NCBI GenBank assembly: GCA_964565705.1
Contig: CAZMGD010000004.1
Span: 5,765-69,764, forward strand
Length of the DNA: 64,000 nt
Direction of reading: 5' to 3'
Source: CAZMGD01 sp964565705
Lineage (GTDB): Bacteria; Actinomycetota; Acidimicrobiia; Acidimicrobiales; Ilumatobacteraceae
Made by a program: the position numbers and the translations under genes. How positions within the stretch are numbered: position 1 is the stretch's first letter; every line of letters starts with the position of its first letter. Positions 15,543 through 24,236 of the stretch are shown here, piece after piece. Under the pieces are notes generated by a model. It worked only from the letters and a program-made list of their open reading frames with translations, was not told the DNA's origin and did not search any database.

Positions 15543-18275
15543 TCAGGCGGCGGGCTCCAAGCCGTTGCGGACCGCCCACGCCGCCACCTCGGCGCGCCCG
15601 GACAGGCCGAGCTTGGTGAGGATGTTGCTCACGTGCACCGCCGCGGTCTTCGGGGAGATGTACAGGCGGTCGGCGAGCTGGCCGTTGGTCAGCCCCTCGG
15701 CGATCAGCACGGCGACCTCTCGCTCGCGGGCGGTCAGCCCGCCGTCGGCGCGTTGGGTGGCGCCCTCGAGCCGGCGCAGCAGCGCCTCGGCCCGATCGCG
15801 CCGCCAGCCGGGCCACCTCGCCAGGTCGGCGTCGTGCGCCAACCGGGCCTGCTCCAGCGCAGCTTGACGGTCGCCGGTCGCGAGCAGCGACGTCGCCAGG
15901 GCGATGCGCATCGAGGCCCGCAGCGGCACCGTGAGCATCGGCGCCCCATCGGCCAGCGCTGCCGACAGCTCCTCGACCGCACGCCGGTGGTCACCGTCGG
16001 CCGCCGCCAGCAGCCCGTCGACGAACCCGCCGGCGGTCACCGCGGCGGGCTGCCCGGCGAAGCGCTCCGGCACCTGGCGCACCTCCGCCGCCGGCACCCC
16101 GGCCTGGAGCAGCGAGTCGACCAGACCGACCAGCTCGCCGACCAACCACGCGCTGTCGCGCAGCCTTCCCGCCCGCAGGTAGCCGTCGAGGGCTGCCCGC
16201 GCCGCGTTCGGGTCGTTGGCCAGCGCGGCGACCAGCGCCTCCATGTAGGCACGGCTCCGCTCGCTCACACCGTCACAGCCCAGCGCCCGCGCGTCCGGTC
16301 CGTTGCCGACGAGCTGGCGAGCGTCGGCGAGGCGCCCCTCCTCGGCAGCCAGCACCACCTGCTCGTAGCTCGCCAGGTTGAACACCCGGGCGCCAGGCGG
16401 CTTGCTCCACCGAGCGGCCCCCTGCTCCACCGCCCGCCGGTAGGCGGCGAGATCGCCGTTGCCATAGGCCACGTCCATCTCCCACCGCAATGCGTCGCGC
16501 CCGAGCTTGTCGAACCCGGTGCGGGCCGCCACCCGGTACAGCTCGTCGAGCATCGCCCGTGCCTCGTCCGAGTGAGGCGGGAGCAGCTCCAGCATGTTGT
16601 GGATGCCGCGGCAGACCAGTACGCCGTCGTCGATCGCCCGCGCCCGCTCGACCGCGTCGAGCAGCACCGCCCGGGCCGTGTCGCGGTCGACGACCATGTT
16701 CAGCGCGCTGCCGCGCTCGATCCGCGCCTGGGCAGCCACGTAGGCGTCGCCGATCTCGTCGGCGTCGGCGATCGCGAGGTCGGCGTACTGCACCGCGCCC
16801 ACGCTGCGCTCCACGAGCATCTGCAGCTGGGCCAGGGCACCGTAGGCACGGGCTCGCTCGACGCCGAGCGGCAGGTCGGCGACGAAGGCCTCCAGCTCGC
16901 CGATCGAGCGGTCGAAGTCGTCGAACAGCCCCAGCTCGAGCTGGAACCGAGCCCGGAACCGCAGCGCGTCCGCACGCCCCGTGCCGTCGTCGGCCAACGC
17001 GATCCACCGCTGGGCGTAGCCCATTGCCTCGTCGGTGAAGTCGAGTCGCCACGCAGCCTCGGTGGCGACCGACAGCAGCTCGACGTCGTCGGGATCCTCC
17101 CCCAGCGCCTCACCGGCCAGCCGCAACGCCTGGAACGACGCCCCCTTCTGGAGGTACGTGCGAGCGCTCGCCCGAGCGATCGCGATCAGGTCGTCGTAGC
17201 GGCCGGCGCCCTGCGCGTGACGAGCGAGCGCCGACGCGTCCGGGTGGTCGAGCGCGCTCATCGCGTCGAACGCCCGCTGGTGCAGGCGGCGCCGCTCGCG
17301 GCCGAGGAGCTGCTGGACGATCGTGTCGGCCACCAGCGCATGGTCGAACCAGAAGTGGTCGTCGGAGACCTCGATCACGAGACCGCCGATCACGAGCCCG
17401 CGCAGCACCTCGAGCAGCTCGCTCTCGCCGAGGTCGGTGACCGCCGAGATGAGGTCGAACGACGTGGGCCGCCCGAACACGGCGAGCGCCTCGAGCGCCC
17501 GCCGCTCGTCGGGTTGCAGCCCGCTGAGCTGGTGGCGGACCGCGTCGTCGAGGCTCCACGGCAGCTGCGCGGACGCGAGGTCGTCGATGCACGCGTCGGG
17601 CCCGATGACGCGGATGATCTCCTCCAGCACGAACGGGATCCCGGCGCTGCGGCGGTGGATCACCTCGACCGCCGCCGACGACGGCGGGCGGCCACTGATC
17701 GCCTGGAGCATGAGCGCGACCTCTCCCCGGTCCAGGCGGTCGAGGCGCACCTGCTCCACGCTGTGGCGGCGCTCCAGGTTGAGGACCAGCTGACCTCCGG
17801 GCGCGCCGCGGGACAGGTCGCTCGGCCGGTACGTGCCGACGACGACCAACCGCGGACTGGACTGCTGGGTGATCGCATCGAGCACCGTGGCGCTGGCCGC
17901 GTCCGCCCAGTGGAGGTCTTCGACCAGGAGCACGGTGCGACCGCACGACGCGGCGTTGTGCACGGCATCGATCGCCGCCCGCGCCACGTCGCCGTCCTGC
18001 GCCGACGCCGGCGCGAGCTGGGCGACGAGGTGGAAAGGCCGACCGAGCGACGCCGGCTGGGCCTGGGCCGTCAGCAGCGTGACATCGGCCGGCAGGCCCT
18101 CGGCGAACTCGCGCAGCAGGCGGCTCTTGCCGATCCCGGCCTCACCGGACACGAGCGCGACGAAGGGCAGGTCGCCGGCTCCGACCTCCGCCGCCTCGAC
18201 GAGGCCGTTGAGGCGATCGAGCGGATCGGAGCGGCCGATCATGACCGGGCTGAGCCCGACGCGCCCGATCAGCAC
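15543..18275 (-). CDS. Large LuxR-family regulator with AAA ATPase (LAL type)
   Basis: A 910-residue protein. The N-terminal AAA/STAND ATPase has Walker A GEAGIGKSRLL (about residue 45) and Walker B VLLVEDLHWAD (about 125). A long helical TPR-like middle follows (about 330-830), then a C-terminal LuxR HTH (LTAREREVAVLIAEGLTNGQ, then PKTAAVHVSNILTKLGL). Such LAL regulators activate genes after ligand and ATP binding; the target is unknown. The GTG at 18275 (VLIGRVGLSPVMIGR) is preferred to the in-frame ATG at 18347 because TAGCGT lies seven bases upstream. No functional partner gene is adjacent. Confidence 0.88.
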   Translation of the reverse strand: MLIGRVGLSPVMIGRSDPLDRLNGLVEAAEVGAGDLPFVALVSGEAGIGKSRLLREFAEGLPADVTLLTAQAQPASLGRPFHLVAQLAPASAQDGDVARAAIDAVHNAASCGRTVLLVEDLHWADAASATVLDAITQQSSPRLVVVGTYRPSDLSRGAPGGQLVLNLERRHSVEQVRLDRLDRGEVALMLQAISGRPPSSAAVEVIHRRSAGIPFVLEEIIRVIGPDACIDDLASAQLPWSLDDAVRHQLSGLQPDERRALEALAVFGRPTSFDLISAVTDLGESELLEVLRGLVIGGLVIEVSDDHFWFDHALVADTIVQQLLGRERRRLHQRAFDAMSALDHPDASALARHAQGAGRYDDLIAIARASARTYLQKGASFQALRLAGEALGEDPDDVELLSVATEAAWRLDFTDEAMGYAQRWIALADDGTGRADALRFRARFQLELGLFDDFDRSIGELEAFVADLPLGVERARAYGALAQLQMLVERSVGAVQYADLAIADADEIGDAYVAAQARIERGSALNMVVDRDTARAVLLDAVERARAIDDGVLVCRGIHNMLELLPPHSDEARAMLDELYRVAARTGFDKLGRDALRWEMDVAYGNGDLAAYRRAVEQGAARWSKPPGARVFNLASYEQVVLAAEEGRLADARQLVGNGPDARALGCDGVSERSRAYMEALVAALANDPNAARAALDGYLRAGRLRDSAWLVGELVGLVDSLLQAGVPAAEVRQVPERFAGQPAAVTAGGFVDGLLAAADGDHRRAVEELSAALADGAPMLTVPLRASMRIALATSLLATGDRQAALEQARLAHDADLARWPGWRRDRAEALLRRLEGATQRADGGLTAREREVAVLIAEGLTNGQLADRLYISPKTAAVHVSNILTKLGLSGRAEVAAWAVRNGLEPAA

Positions 18276-18282
18276 ACGGGCA

Positions 18283-18288
18283 ACGCTA
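18283..18288 (-). promoter_or_regulatory. -10 box TAGCGT of the LuxR-type regulator
   Basis: Minus-strand TAGCGT, seven bases before the GTG at 18275, which decides the start of the regulator. It is the same hexamer and spacing as at 4412 and 60524. Confidence 0.5.
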
Positions 18289-18343
18289 GCGCCGGACCCG
18301 GTGGGTGGCTGTTGGCCCACCGGGTCGACGGCGTGCGCTGCGC

Positions 18344-18547
18344 TCACGCCACCCGCGCAACCGTCTGGTCAGGCGACGGCGCGGGCAGGTGGACGAGACG
18401 CGCGAGCTGGGTGGTGTCGACTGCCGCCAGACCACCGGGGTCGGCGCCGGCGCGTGCGCGGCGGCCGAACCGGCGTCGGCGGTCAGCGGATGCCTGGAGC
18501 GCCTCGCGGCGCTGAGCGGCCAACTCGGAGGTGAGCTGCAGGTACAT
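18344..18547 (-). CDS. Small conserved actinobacterial protein
   Basis: A 67-residue basic protein starting MYLQLTSELAAQRREALQAS, then Arg/Ala-rich sequence and a Pro-containing tail. The start is supported by GAAGGA nine bases upstream. Short proteins beginning MYLQ...R..AL are widespread in actinobacteria without assigned function. It lies between the LuxR-type regulator and the helicase remnant and points the same way. Confidence 0.55.
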   Translation of the reverse strand: MYLQLTSELAAQRREALQASADRRRRFGRRARAGADPGGLAAVDTTQLARLVHLPAPSPDQTVARVA

Positions 18548-18651
18548 CGGACGGATCCTTCGTGTGAGCGTTTCGTGGACGCTTCCCAGGATGAGTCCCT
18601 GAGGTACGCCGCCACATCGGGCGATCTACCTATTTGTGCCGACCCGGCTAC

Positions 18652-20592
18652 CTAGCCGCCTTCGACGAACGCCTCGTACGCAGGAGTGAGCAGGGTGGTG
18701 ACGTGATGGCCGCGCACCTCGACCTCGATCGGTCCGAGCCGGGTGAGCGTCGCCGAGGCGTCGACGTCCGCCCACGGGTCACCGAGCCCGGTGTCGATGG
18801 GCAGCGGCGCGCCCGGCACGAGCGGTCACCAGGGCGCGGGTGCCGGCGCCCGCTCCGAGGTGGGCGAGCAGCTGGTCGCGGGTCCGGCGTCTTGGCCCGC
18901 AACGTCCCATGGAAGGCGAGCACCTTCAGGTCCGGGGCGAACCGGGCGAGCTCGCGCTCCCAGTTGCCGAGCACCGACGTGGGGCACACGACCAGCGTCG
19001 GCTCGTCGACGCCGTCAGCGAGGATCGTCGCGATGAGCTGTGCCGTCTTGCCGAGGCCCATGTCGTCGGCGAGGCATGCCCCGAGGCCGAGCTGACCGAG
19101 GATCCGCAACCAACCGACCCCGCGCGCCTGTTAGGGCCGGAGCACCCCGATGAAGCCGTCGGGTGCGTCCACCGACGCAACCCGCTCCCCCAGAGCGCCG
19201 TTGAGCAGCTCGCCGAGGCGACCGGTCGCGGTGGCGCCGACGACGTGGGCCCCGCCCGGCGCGGTGAGCGACGTCAGCCCGAGACCGGTCCTCACGACCT
19301 CACCGACCATCGCCTCGCCGGTGCTGCCCGCCGCCTGCAGCAGCGCGGCGATCTCGTCGGCGCGGATCTCGACCCACTGGCCCCGGACGCGCACCAGCGA
19401 CAGCTTCGCCGCCGCCGCACGCCCGAGCGCGGCGAGGTCGGCCTTGGTGAGGCGCTGGTCACCGAGCGCGGCCTCCCACCGGAACCGCACGATGTCGTCG
19501 AACCCGAACCCGCAGCGGTGACGGTGCCGGCGTCCTTCGTCGCCTTGGCGCGCACGCCGAGCGCTTGCGGTTCGTCCACCACGACGGCACCAGCACCGCC
19601 ACGCCCACCGCGGCGAGCGGACCCGCCCGCTCCGCGAGCAGCGTCACGAGCTGTGCATCGTCGATCGGCACCGGACCGCCGTCGGCGGCGTCGAGCACCG
19701 GGGACAGCTCCGGTGCCACGCGCACCGCCCGCCCGAGCGCGGCGAGGATCGCTTCCGGGGCATCGCCAGCGAACGGCGACGACGGCCCGAGCGCCTCTGG
19801 CAGGGACACCATCAGGCTCGACTCGTCGACGTCGAAGACCTCCACCTCGACCGCCCACGACGTGCTCGGCGAGTCGGGCTCGACGATCCGCAACCGGACA
19901 CCGACCGTGCCGATGCCGACGAGCGCACCGCGCACCCAGCCGGCGACCTCGCCGGCCAGCGCCTCCACCTTCGCCAGATCCGTCTTCGGCGGCAGCCACG
20001 GGTCGATGTCGGTGAGTGAGCGCGGCCACACCTCGGGCACGGCCCGCCGGCCTCCGACGCGGCCGACGAGATCGACGTCGGCCTCCAGCAGGCGTGTACG
20101 GACCTGGCGGTCCACCTCACTCGCCAGCCGCTCGGCCGCCACGCGGTGCGCGTCGAGGTCGTTCGCCGGCGGGACGAGTGTGGCGATCAGCGCCCGGTCG
20201 CCGGCCGTCGGCAGTGGCCACCACCACGAGCGAGCGCGCCCGTCACCATCGACCGCCAGCCCGGGCGCCACCCGGCCGTTGCGCACGAACCACGATGCAA
20301 CCGCGTCGACGAGATCTGGATCCACCTCACCGGCCTCGTCCGCAATTCTCTGGCTAGCGGCGCCGGCAGCGTCCGCATCTCTGGCGAGCGGCACCGGTGA
20401 CACCCGCTCGTTGCGGCCCGCGGCGCCGCTCGCTCCGGCTCGTCGCTGAGCCGTACCGGCTCGCTGCGCTCGCTGCCCGACGGCTCCGGCGCTTCCCTCG
20501 CCGGGTTCGACGCGGCGTTCGCCCGATCGGGGCCCCTCGCCGGGCTCGGGGCGCCTCGCCGGGTTCGGGGGCCGGGATGGTGGGTTCGCCAT
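18652..20592 (-). pseudogene. Decayed SNF2-family helicase
   Basis: Minus-strand pieces of a SNF2 helicase with its N-terminal SNF2-associated region. Piece 1 (to about 19580) ends at VAVLVPSWW and then leaves frame. VDEPQALGVRAKATKDAGTV continues in a second frame to about 19515, and DDIVRFRWEAALGDQRLTKA in a third. A TAA at 19131-19133 interrupts [20 protein letters not shown], where a Tyr codon is expected. Walker A follows ([12 protein letters not shown]) and motif Ia ([12 protein letters not shown]). After FHGTLRAK at about 18900 the helicase stops, and the remaining motor domain is absent. Remnants in two other frames end at [13 protein letters not shown] (stop 18652). Two frameshifts, one nonsense codon and a 3' loss, against clean genes on both sides, argue for decay and not sequencing error. 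Confidence 0.8.
20496..20567. repeat. Three short direct repeats at the helicase remnant's 5' end
   Basis: CCTCGCCGGGNTCG occurs at 20496, 20535 and 20554. Read on the minus strand it encodes PEPGEG-like low-complexity sequence preceding the recognisable helicase. A GCTCGCTGCGCTCGC motif of the dispersed repeat lies just left (about 20460). Confidence 0.6.
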
Positions 20593-20604
20593 GTCGCCGT
20601 CGTG

Positions 20605-21693
20605 CTACACGAGCTTGGCGGCGATGTTGCCGGCGACGCGGAGGGCGGAACCGTCGCTGGTGGCGGCCCATTGCGGGCGGCGCAGCGGGCCTGCCATCGC
20701 CTCGGCGATCAGATCCTTCAGGACCTGGGCCCGGGAAACACCGGCCGCGTCCCAGAGGTAGAGGCCGAGAGCGCCGGGGATCGAGTTGACCTCGCAGAAC
20801 ACCAGGCCGTCGGCACCGTCCCAGAGGAAGTCGATGCGCGGCACGCCGCTCAGCCCGAAGCCGAGGACCAGGACCTGCGCGCAGCGCTCGATCTCGTCGC
20901 GGATGTGCGACGGAAGGACCGCGGGCAGCTCACGGGGCGCGGACTCCATCCCGTCGCGCCCGCCCAGGTACTTCGAGCGGTAGTCGTAGATCGCGTCGTC
21001 GCCGCGCACGGGCTTCTCGGCCGGCGTGACCTGGAACGAGGGGTGGGCCCGCACCGACACGTTCACGTCGTGCCAGCCCGCCAGGTAGCGCTGGGCCACG
21101 AACGTGCCCCTCGCCGCCAGGGCCCGCGCGGTCTCGACGTCTTCGACGCCGACCTGGACGCCGATCGACGAGCCGCCGAAGCGGGGCTTGACGACCCAGG
21201 GCGTGTCGAGCGCGATCTCCGTCGTCGTGGCCGTGACGGGCACCGTCTGCATCGTCGGCACGCCGAGGGCGGCCGCGGTCGCCGCGGTCGACAGCTTGTC
21301 CATCGCCAGGGCGCAGGCCTCCGGATGAGGTCCGGTGACGCGCAGCCCGGCGAGCTGCAGCAGGCCGGCGAGCGTGCCGTCCTCGCCTGGGCCGCCGTGG
21401 CAGCAGTTCAGCACCACGTCGATCTCCAGCTGCTTGGCTCGCAGGCGGCCCTTCTCGCTGAAGCCTCCGGGCACCGACAGGTCGACGGGGGTGGCACCGG
21501 CGATGTTCGGCTCGAGGAACGCGTTGGCCTCCAACTCGGCGGGCACCCGCAGCCAGTCGCCGGTCTTCGTCCAGTACAGGCAGACGGGCGTGGCCCCGTC
21601 GCGCATCAGCAGTCGCGCCGCCTGCAGGCCGGTGAGGATGCTGATGTCGTGCTCGGGGCTGGGGCCGCCGAACACCACGGCTGTCGAAGTCAC
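20605..21693 (-). CDS. ddl: D-alanine--D-alanine ligase
   Basis: A 362-residue ATP-grasp ligase joining two D-Ala for the peptidoglycan stem. Landmarks are PSPEHDISILTG (N-terminal substrate loop), CHGGPGEDGTLAGLLQLAG, the ATP-grasp stretch WVVKPRFGGSSIGV, and the metal and phosphate residues in VPRIDFLW and FCEVNSIPG. The GTG start at 21693 has a TACCTT box seven bases upstream, so it may have its own leaderless promoter as well as readthrough from murF, which ends 38 bases upstream. The order hydrolase-murF-ddl makes a cell-wall precursor unit. Confidence 0.92.
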   Translation of the reverse strand: MTSTAVVFGGPSPEHDISILTGLQAARLLMRDGATPVCLYWTKTGDWLRVPAELEANAFLEPNIAGATPVDLSVPGGFSEKGRLRAKQLEIDVVLNCCHGGPGEDGTLAGLLQLAGLRVTGPHPEACALAMDKLSTAATAAALGVPTMQTVPVTATTTEIALDTPWVVKPRFGGSSIGVQVGVEDVETARALAARGTFVAQRYLAGWHDVNVSVRAHPSFQVTPAEKPVRGDDAIYDYRSKYLGGRDGMESAPRELPAVLPSHIRDEIERCAQVLVLGFGLSGVPRIDFLWDGADGLVFCEVNSIPGALGLYLWDAAGVSRAQVLKDLIAEAMAGPLRRPQWAATSDGSALRVAGNIAAKLV

Positions 21694-21700
21694 GGCGGTC

Positions 21701-21706
21701 AAGGTA
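21701..21706 (-). promoter_or_regulatory. -10 box TACCTT of ddl
   Basis: Minus-strand TACCTT, seven bases before the GTG at 21693, inside the murF-ddl gap. It suggests an internal promoter. Confidence 0.4.
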
Positions 21707-21731
21707 GCTGCGCGAGGCCGGGCGTGCCCGC

Positions 21732-23261
21732 TCAGGGGTAGGTGTCGGGGAGATCGTTCTCCCACAGCACGCCGTCGCCCCCGCCGAGGTTGGCCCGCAC
21801 CCACTCGCGGGCCTCGGGACGGCGGCCGACCGTCAGCACCTCGCCTCCCTGCGAGCGGGCGCCCTCGACCATCGCTGAGCGGTTCGTGCGCCCGACCGCG
21901 ATCAGCAGCGCGCCGCTCTTGGCCACCTGCTCGCCGAGCCGCGTGTTCGCCTCCCGCTGCTCGCCACCAAGCTCCACCAGACCGGGCGTGACGACCACGC
22001 GGCGGCCGCTCACGGAGGCCGCGAGCCGGTCGATCGCCGCCGCCGCGCCCGCTGGGTTGGCGTTGTAGGTGTCGTCGATGACGTACAGGCCGCCGTCGGT
22101 CGTACCTGTGGTCGCCCGGTGGGGCGGGGGTTCCAGCCGAGCCAGCCGGTCGGCGAGCGCGCTGGCCGGCACCCCGGCCGCCAGCACCGCGGCCACCGCG
22201 CAAGCGACGTTGCCCGGGTGCACCGACGTGGCGGTGAACGTGCCGACCTCGGCACCGTCGTGGCGCACGAGCACGCGATCGCCGTCGGTCTCGATCGACA
22301 CGACGTCGGTGTGGCCGGCCAGCACCGGCGAGCCGTGCGTGCCGACGCGCCAGATGCGGATGCTGGATCGATCGGCGAGCGCGGCCAGCAGCGGCTCGTC
22401 GACCCACAGCACGCCGGTGGATGCCCGTTCGAGGATCTCGGACTTGGCGGCGACGATGCCCTCGATCGACCCGACCCGTTCCAGGTGCATCGGACCGATC
22501 GCCGTGATCACCCCGATCTGCGGGCGCACCCAGTCGCACAGCGATCGGATCTCGCCCGGGCCGTACATGCCCATCTCGGCGACGAGCAGGTCGGTGCCGT
22601 CGGTGAGGTGCTCGTTCATGGTCCGCGACAGGCCGCCCTGGTTGTTGAAGCTGGCCGGGCTGGCGACGACGGCGAGCGAACCAGCGGCGAGGTCGCGGAT
22701 GTGGTTCTTGGTGGACGTCTTGCCGTACGACCCGGTGACGGCGATCACCGTCGGGGCCACGTCGCGAAGTCGCTTCGCTGCCGCGGCCTGGAACCTTGCC
22801 GCTGAACGCGCCTCCCACGGCTTGGTGACGAGCAGTGCGAGGTCGACCAGTTGCGGGGTGACGAGGGCGGCCAACGCCGGCCCGTATGGCCACCGGCCGA
22901 TCACGGCGAGCACTCCGCAGAGGATCGTGACGAGCACAACGACGACGGCGGCGAGGGTCGAGGCCCGGCGCGTGAACTTCAGCTTCACCTCGTGGCCGCG
23001 AACGGTCATCCCGAGTGGCACGGCGGCGGCCGCGACGGCACCGAGCGCGACCTCGATCGACGCCTGCCAGATCGTGCCGGCGACGACGAGTGCAAGGGCC
23101 GCCACCCAGAGCACGGCGTTCCACCACGTGATCCGCAGCCAGCGCTGGAGCGTCACGAGACACGACCCGGCGATGTAGTGCTCGCGCTGCGCGACTCGTA
23201 GCCACCGCATCCCGGCGACCCCGACGGCCACCAGCCCGACCACGAACACCAGCACGCTCAC
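21732..23261 (-). CDS. murF: MurF ligase with N-terminal membrane domain
   Basis: A 509-residue protein. Residues about 1-140 hold about five hydrophobic segments (VLVFVVGLVAVGVAGM first), then a Mur ligase: P-loop VTGSYGKTSTKN, AEMGMYGPGEIR, GPMHLERVGS, and the C-terminal domain with DDTYNANPAG. MurF adds D-Ala-D-Ala to UDP-MurNAc-tripeptide. Membrane-anchored MurF-like proteins are known in actinobacteria, and the neighbour ddl supplies its substrate. The GTG start (23261) overlaps the hydrolase stop (GTGA). Confidence 0.88.
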   Translation of the reverse strand: MSVLVFVVGLVAVGVAGMRWLRVAQREHYIAGSCLVTLQRWLRITWWNAVLWVAALALVVAGTIWQASIEVALGAVAAAAVPLGMTVRGHEVKLKFTRRASTLAAVVVVLVTILCGVLAVIGRWPYGPALAALVTPQLVDLALLVTKPWEARSAARFQAAAAKRLRDVAPTVIAVTGSYGKTSTKNHIRDLAAGSLAVVASPASFNNQGGLSRTMNEHLTDGTDLLVAEMGMYGPGEIRSLCDWVRPQIGVITAIGPMHLERVGSIEGIVAAKSEILERASTGVLWVDEPLLAALADRSSIRIWRVGTHGSPVLAGHTDVVSIETDGDRVLVRHDGAEVGTFTATSVHPGNVACAVAAVLAAGVPASALADRLARLEPPPHRATTGTTDGGLYVIDDTYNANPAGAAAAIDRLAASVSGRRVVVTPGLVELGGEQREANTRLGEQVAKSGALLIAVGRTNRSAMVEGARSQGGEVLTVGRRPEAREWVRANLGGGDGVLWENDLPDTYP

Positions 23262-24016
23262 GGTGCTGCCTCCACGGCCTCCACAGCATCGACGGCCGAG
23301 ATCACGGCGTCTGGACGGTCGCGGTGCACATCGTGGCCGGCGTCGACGACGTCGTACGCGACCAGCGTCCCCACCATCCCCCGCGCCTGCTCGGCGATGC
23401 CCACCGGCGCCTGGGTGTCGCGCGATCCCCAGACGAACGCGACCGGGCACTTGGCGGACCGCAGCTGCTCCTCGTAGGTCTCGTTGACGAGCGTGACGAA
23501 GACGTCGCGCATGACGCCCGACGCCGCCTTGTAATCGTCGGACCCGCCGCGCTGGCGCATCCGCTCCATCAGCGAGTCCGGCACGAGCCGGCGGCGATGC
23601 GCCCAGCGCACCGCCCGGTACTGGATCGGCGGGGTGTACGGCGGGGTGATCCGCAACAACGGCACGCCGACGAGCACCAGCCCGCCCACCAGATCGGGGC
23701 GCTCGGCGGCGAGGTGCACACCGACGCGCCCACCGAAGCTGTGCCCGAGCACGGTCACCGGGCGATCGAGGGCCAGCGAATCGAGCGCGCCGGCAACGGC
23801 CGCGGCGTACTCCGCAGAGCCCCACGCGGTGAGGGGCGGCGGGGATGCGCCGTGCCCCGGCAGGTCGAACAGGAGTGCGTCGCGGCCGGCGACGACCGCG
23901 GCGAGGTCGTGACGATCGCGCCGCCAGCCGTGGAGCGCGACGACGAGCGGACGCCCGCCGGGGTTGGTCCGGCGCTCGGCGAACAGGGTTCCGTCGAGGA
24001 AGGTGCGCAGCGCCAT
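23258..24016 (-). CDS. Alpha/beta hydrolase
   Basis: A 252-residue hydrolase. The nucleophile elbow is LGHSFGGR (Ser about residue 88), the acid is in WGSRDTQAP and the His in DAGHDVHRD. The substrate is unknown. It is the first gene before murF and ddl with a four-base overlap, so a link with envelope building is plausible but unproven. The ATG at 24016 is preceded by a GAGGGT ribosome binding site and, eleven bases upstream, TAGCCT. Confidence 0.85.
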   Translation of the reverse strand: MALRTFLDGTLFAERRTNPGGRPLVVALHGWRRDRHDLAAVVAGRDALLFDLPGHGASPPPLTAWGSAEYAAAVAGALDSLALDRPVTVLGHSFGGRVGVHLAAERPDLVGGLVLVGVPLLRITPPYTPPIQYRAVRWAHRRRLVPDSLMERMRQRGGSDDYKAASGVMRDVFVTLVNETYEEQLRSAKCPVAFVWGSRDTQAPVGIAEQARGMVGTLVAYDVVDAGHDVHRDRPDAVISAVDAVEAVEAAP

Positions 24017-24081
24017 AGGACCCTCAGAGGCTACCGGCGGAGGGCGGCCAGGACCGGGAAGCTGCCGGCCGCGCTGATCGA

Positions 24082-24209
24082 TCGCTGCGCTCGCTGTCTG
24101 CGCCTGAGCGCGCCGACGCGGGCTCGCTGCGCTCGCCAGAGTGGCTGCGGCGCAGGATCGTGACCGCGCCCGTTGCGTTCGGGGTGCTCGCTGCGCTCGC
24201 GAAGCCTCG
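24082..24209 (+). repeat. Dispersed intergenic repeat, copy A
   Basis: About 128 bases matching 39964-40096 along most of their length. Shared blocks include GCTGCGCTCGCTGTCTGCGC, GGCTGCGGCGCAGG and GCTCGCTGCGCTCGCGAAGC. It fills most of the 220-base gap (24017-24236) between the divergent alpha/beta hydrolase and pentapeptide genes. No open frame in it looks like a real protein. Confidence 0.75.
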
Positions 24210-24236
24210 GTGGTGGTCGCGTGGCACGATGGCCGG

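Noticed and set aside
24017..24236. Possible small gene in the repeat-filled gap
   Set aside because: Frames are full of Ser/Leu/Arg repeats from the GCTCGC motif, and the same DNA recurs at 39964 in another context.
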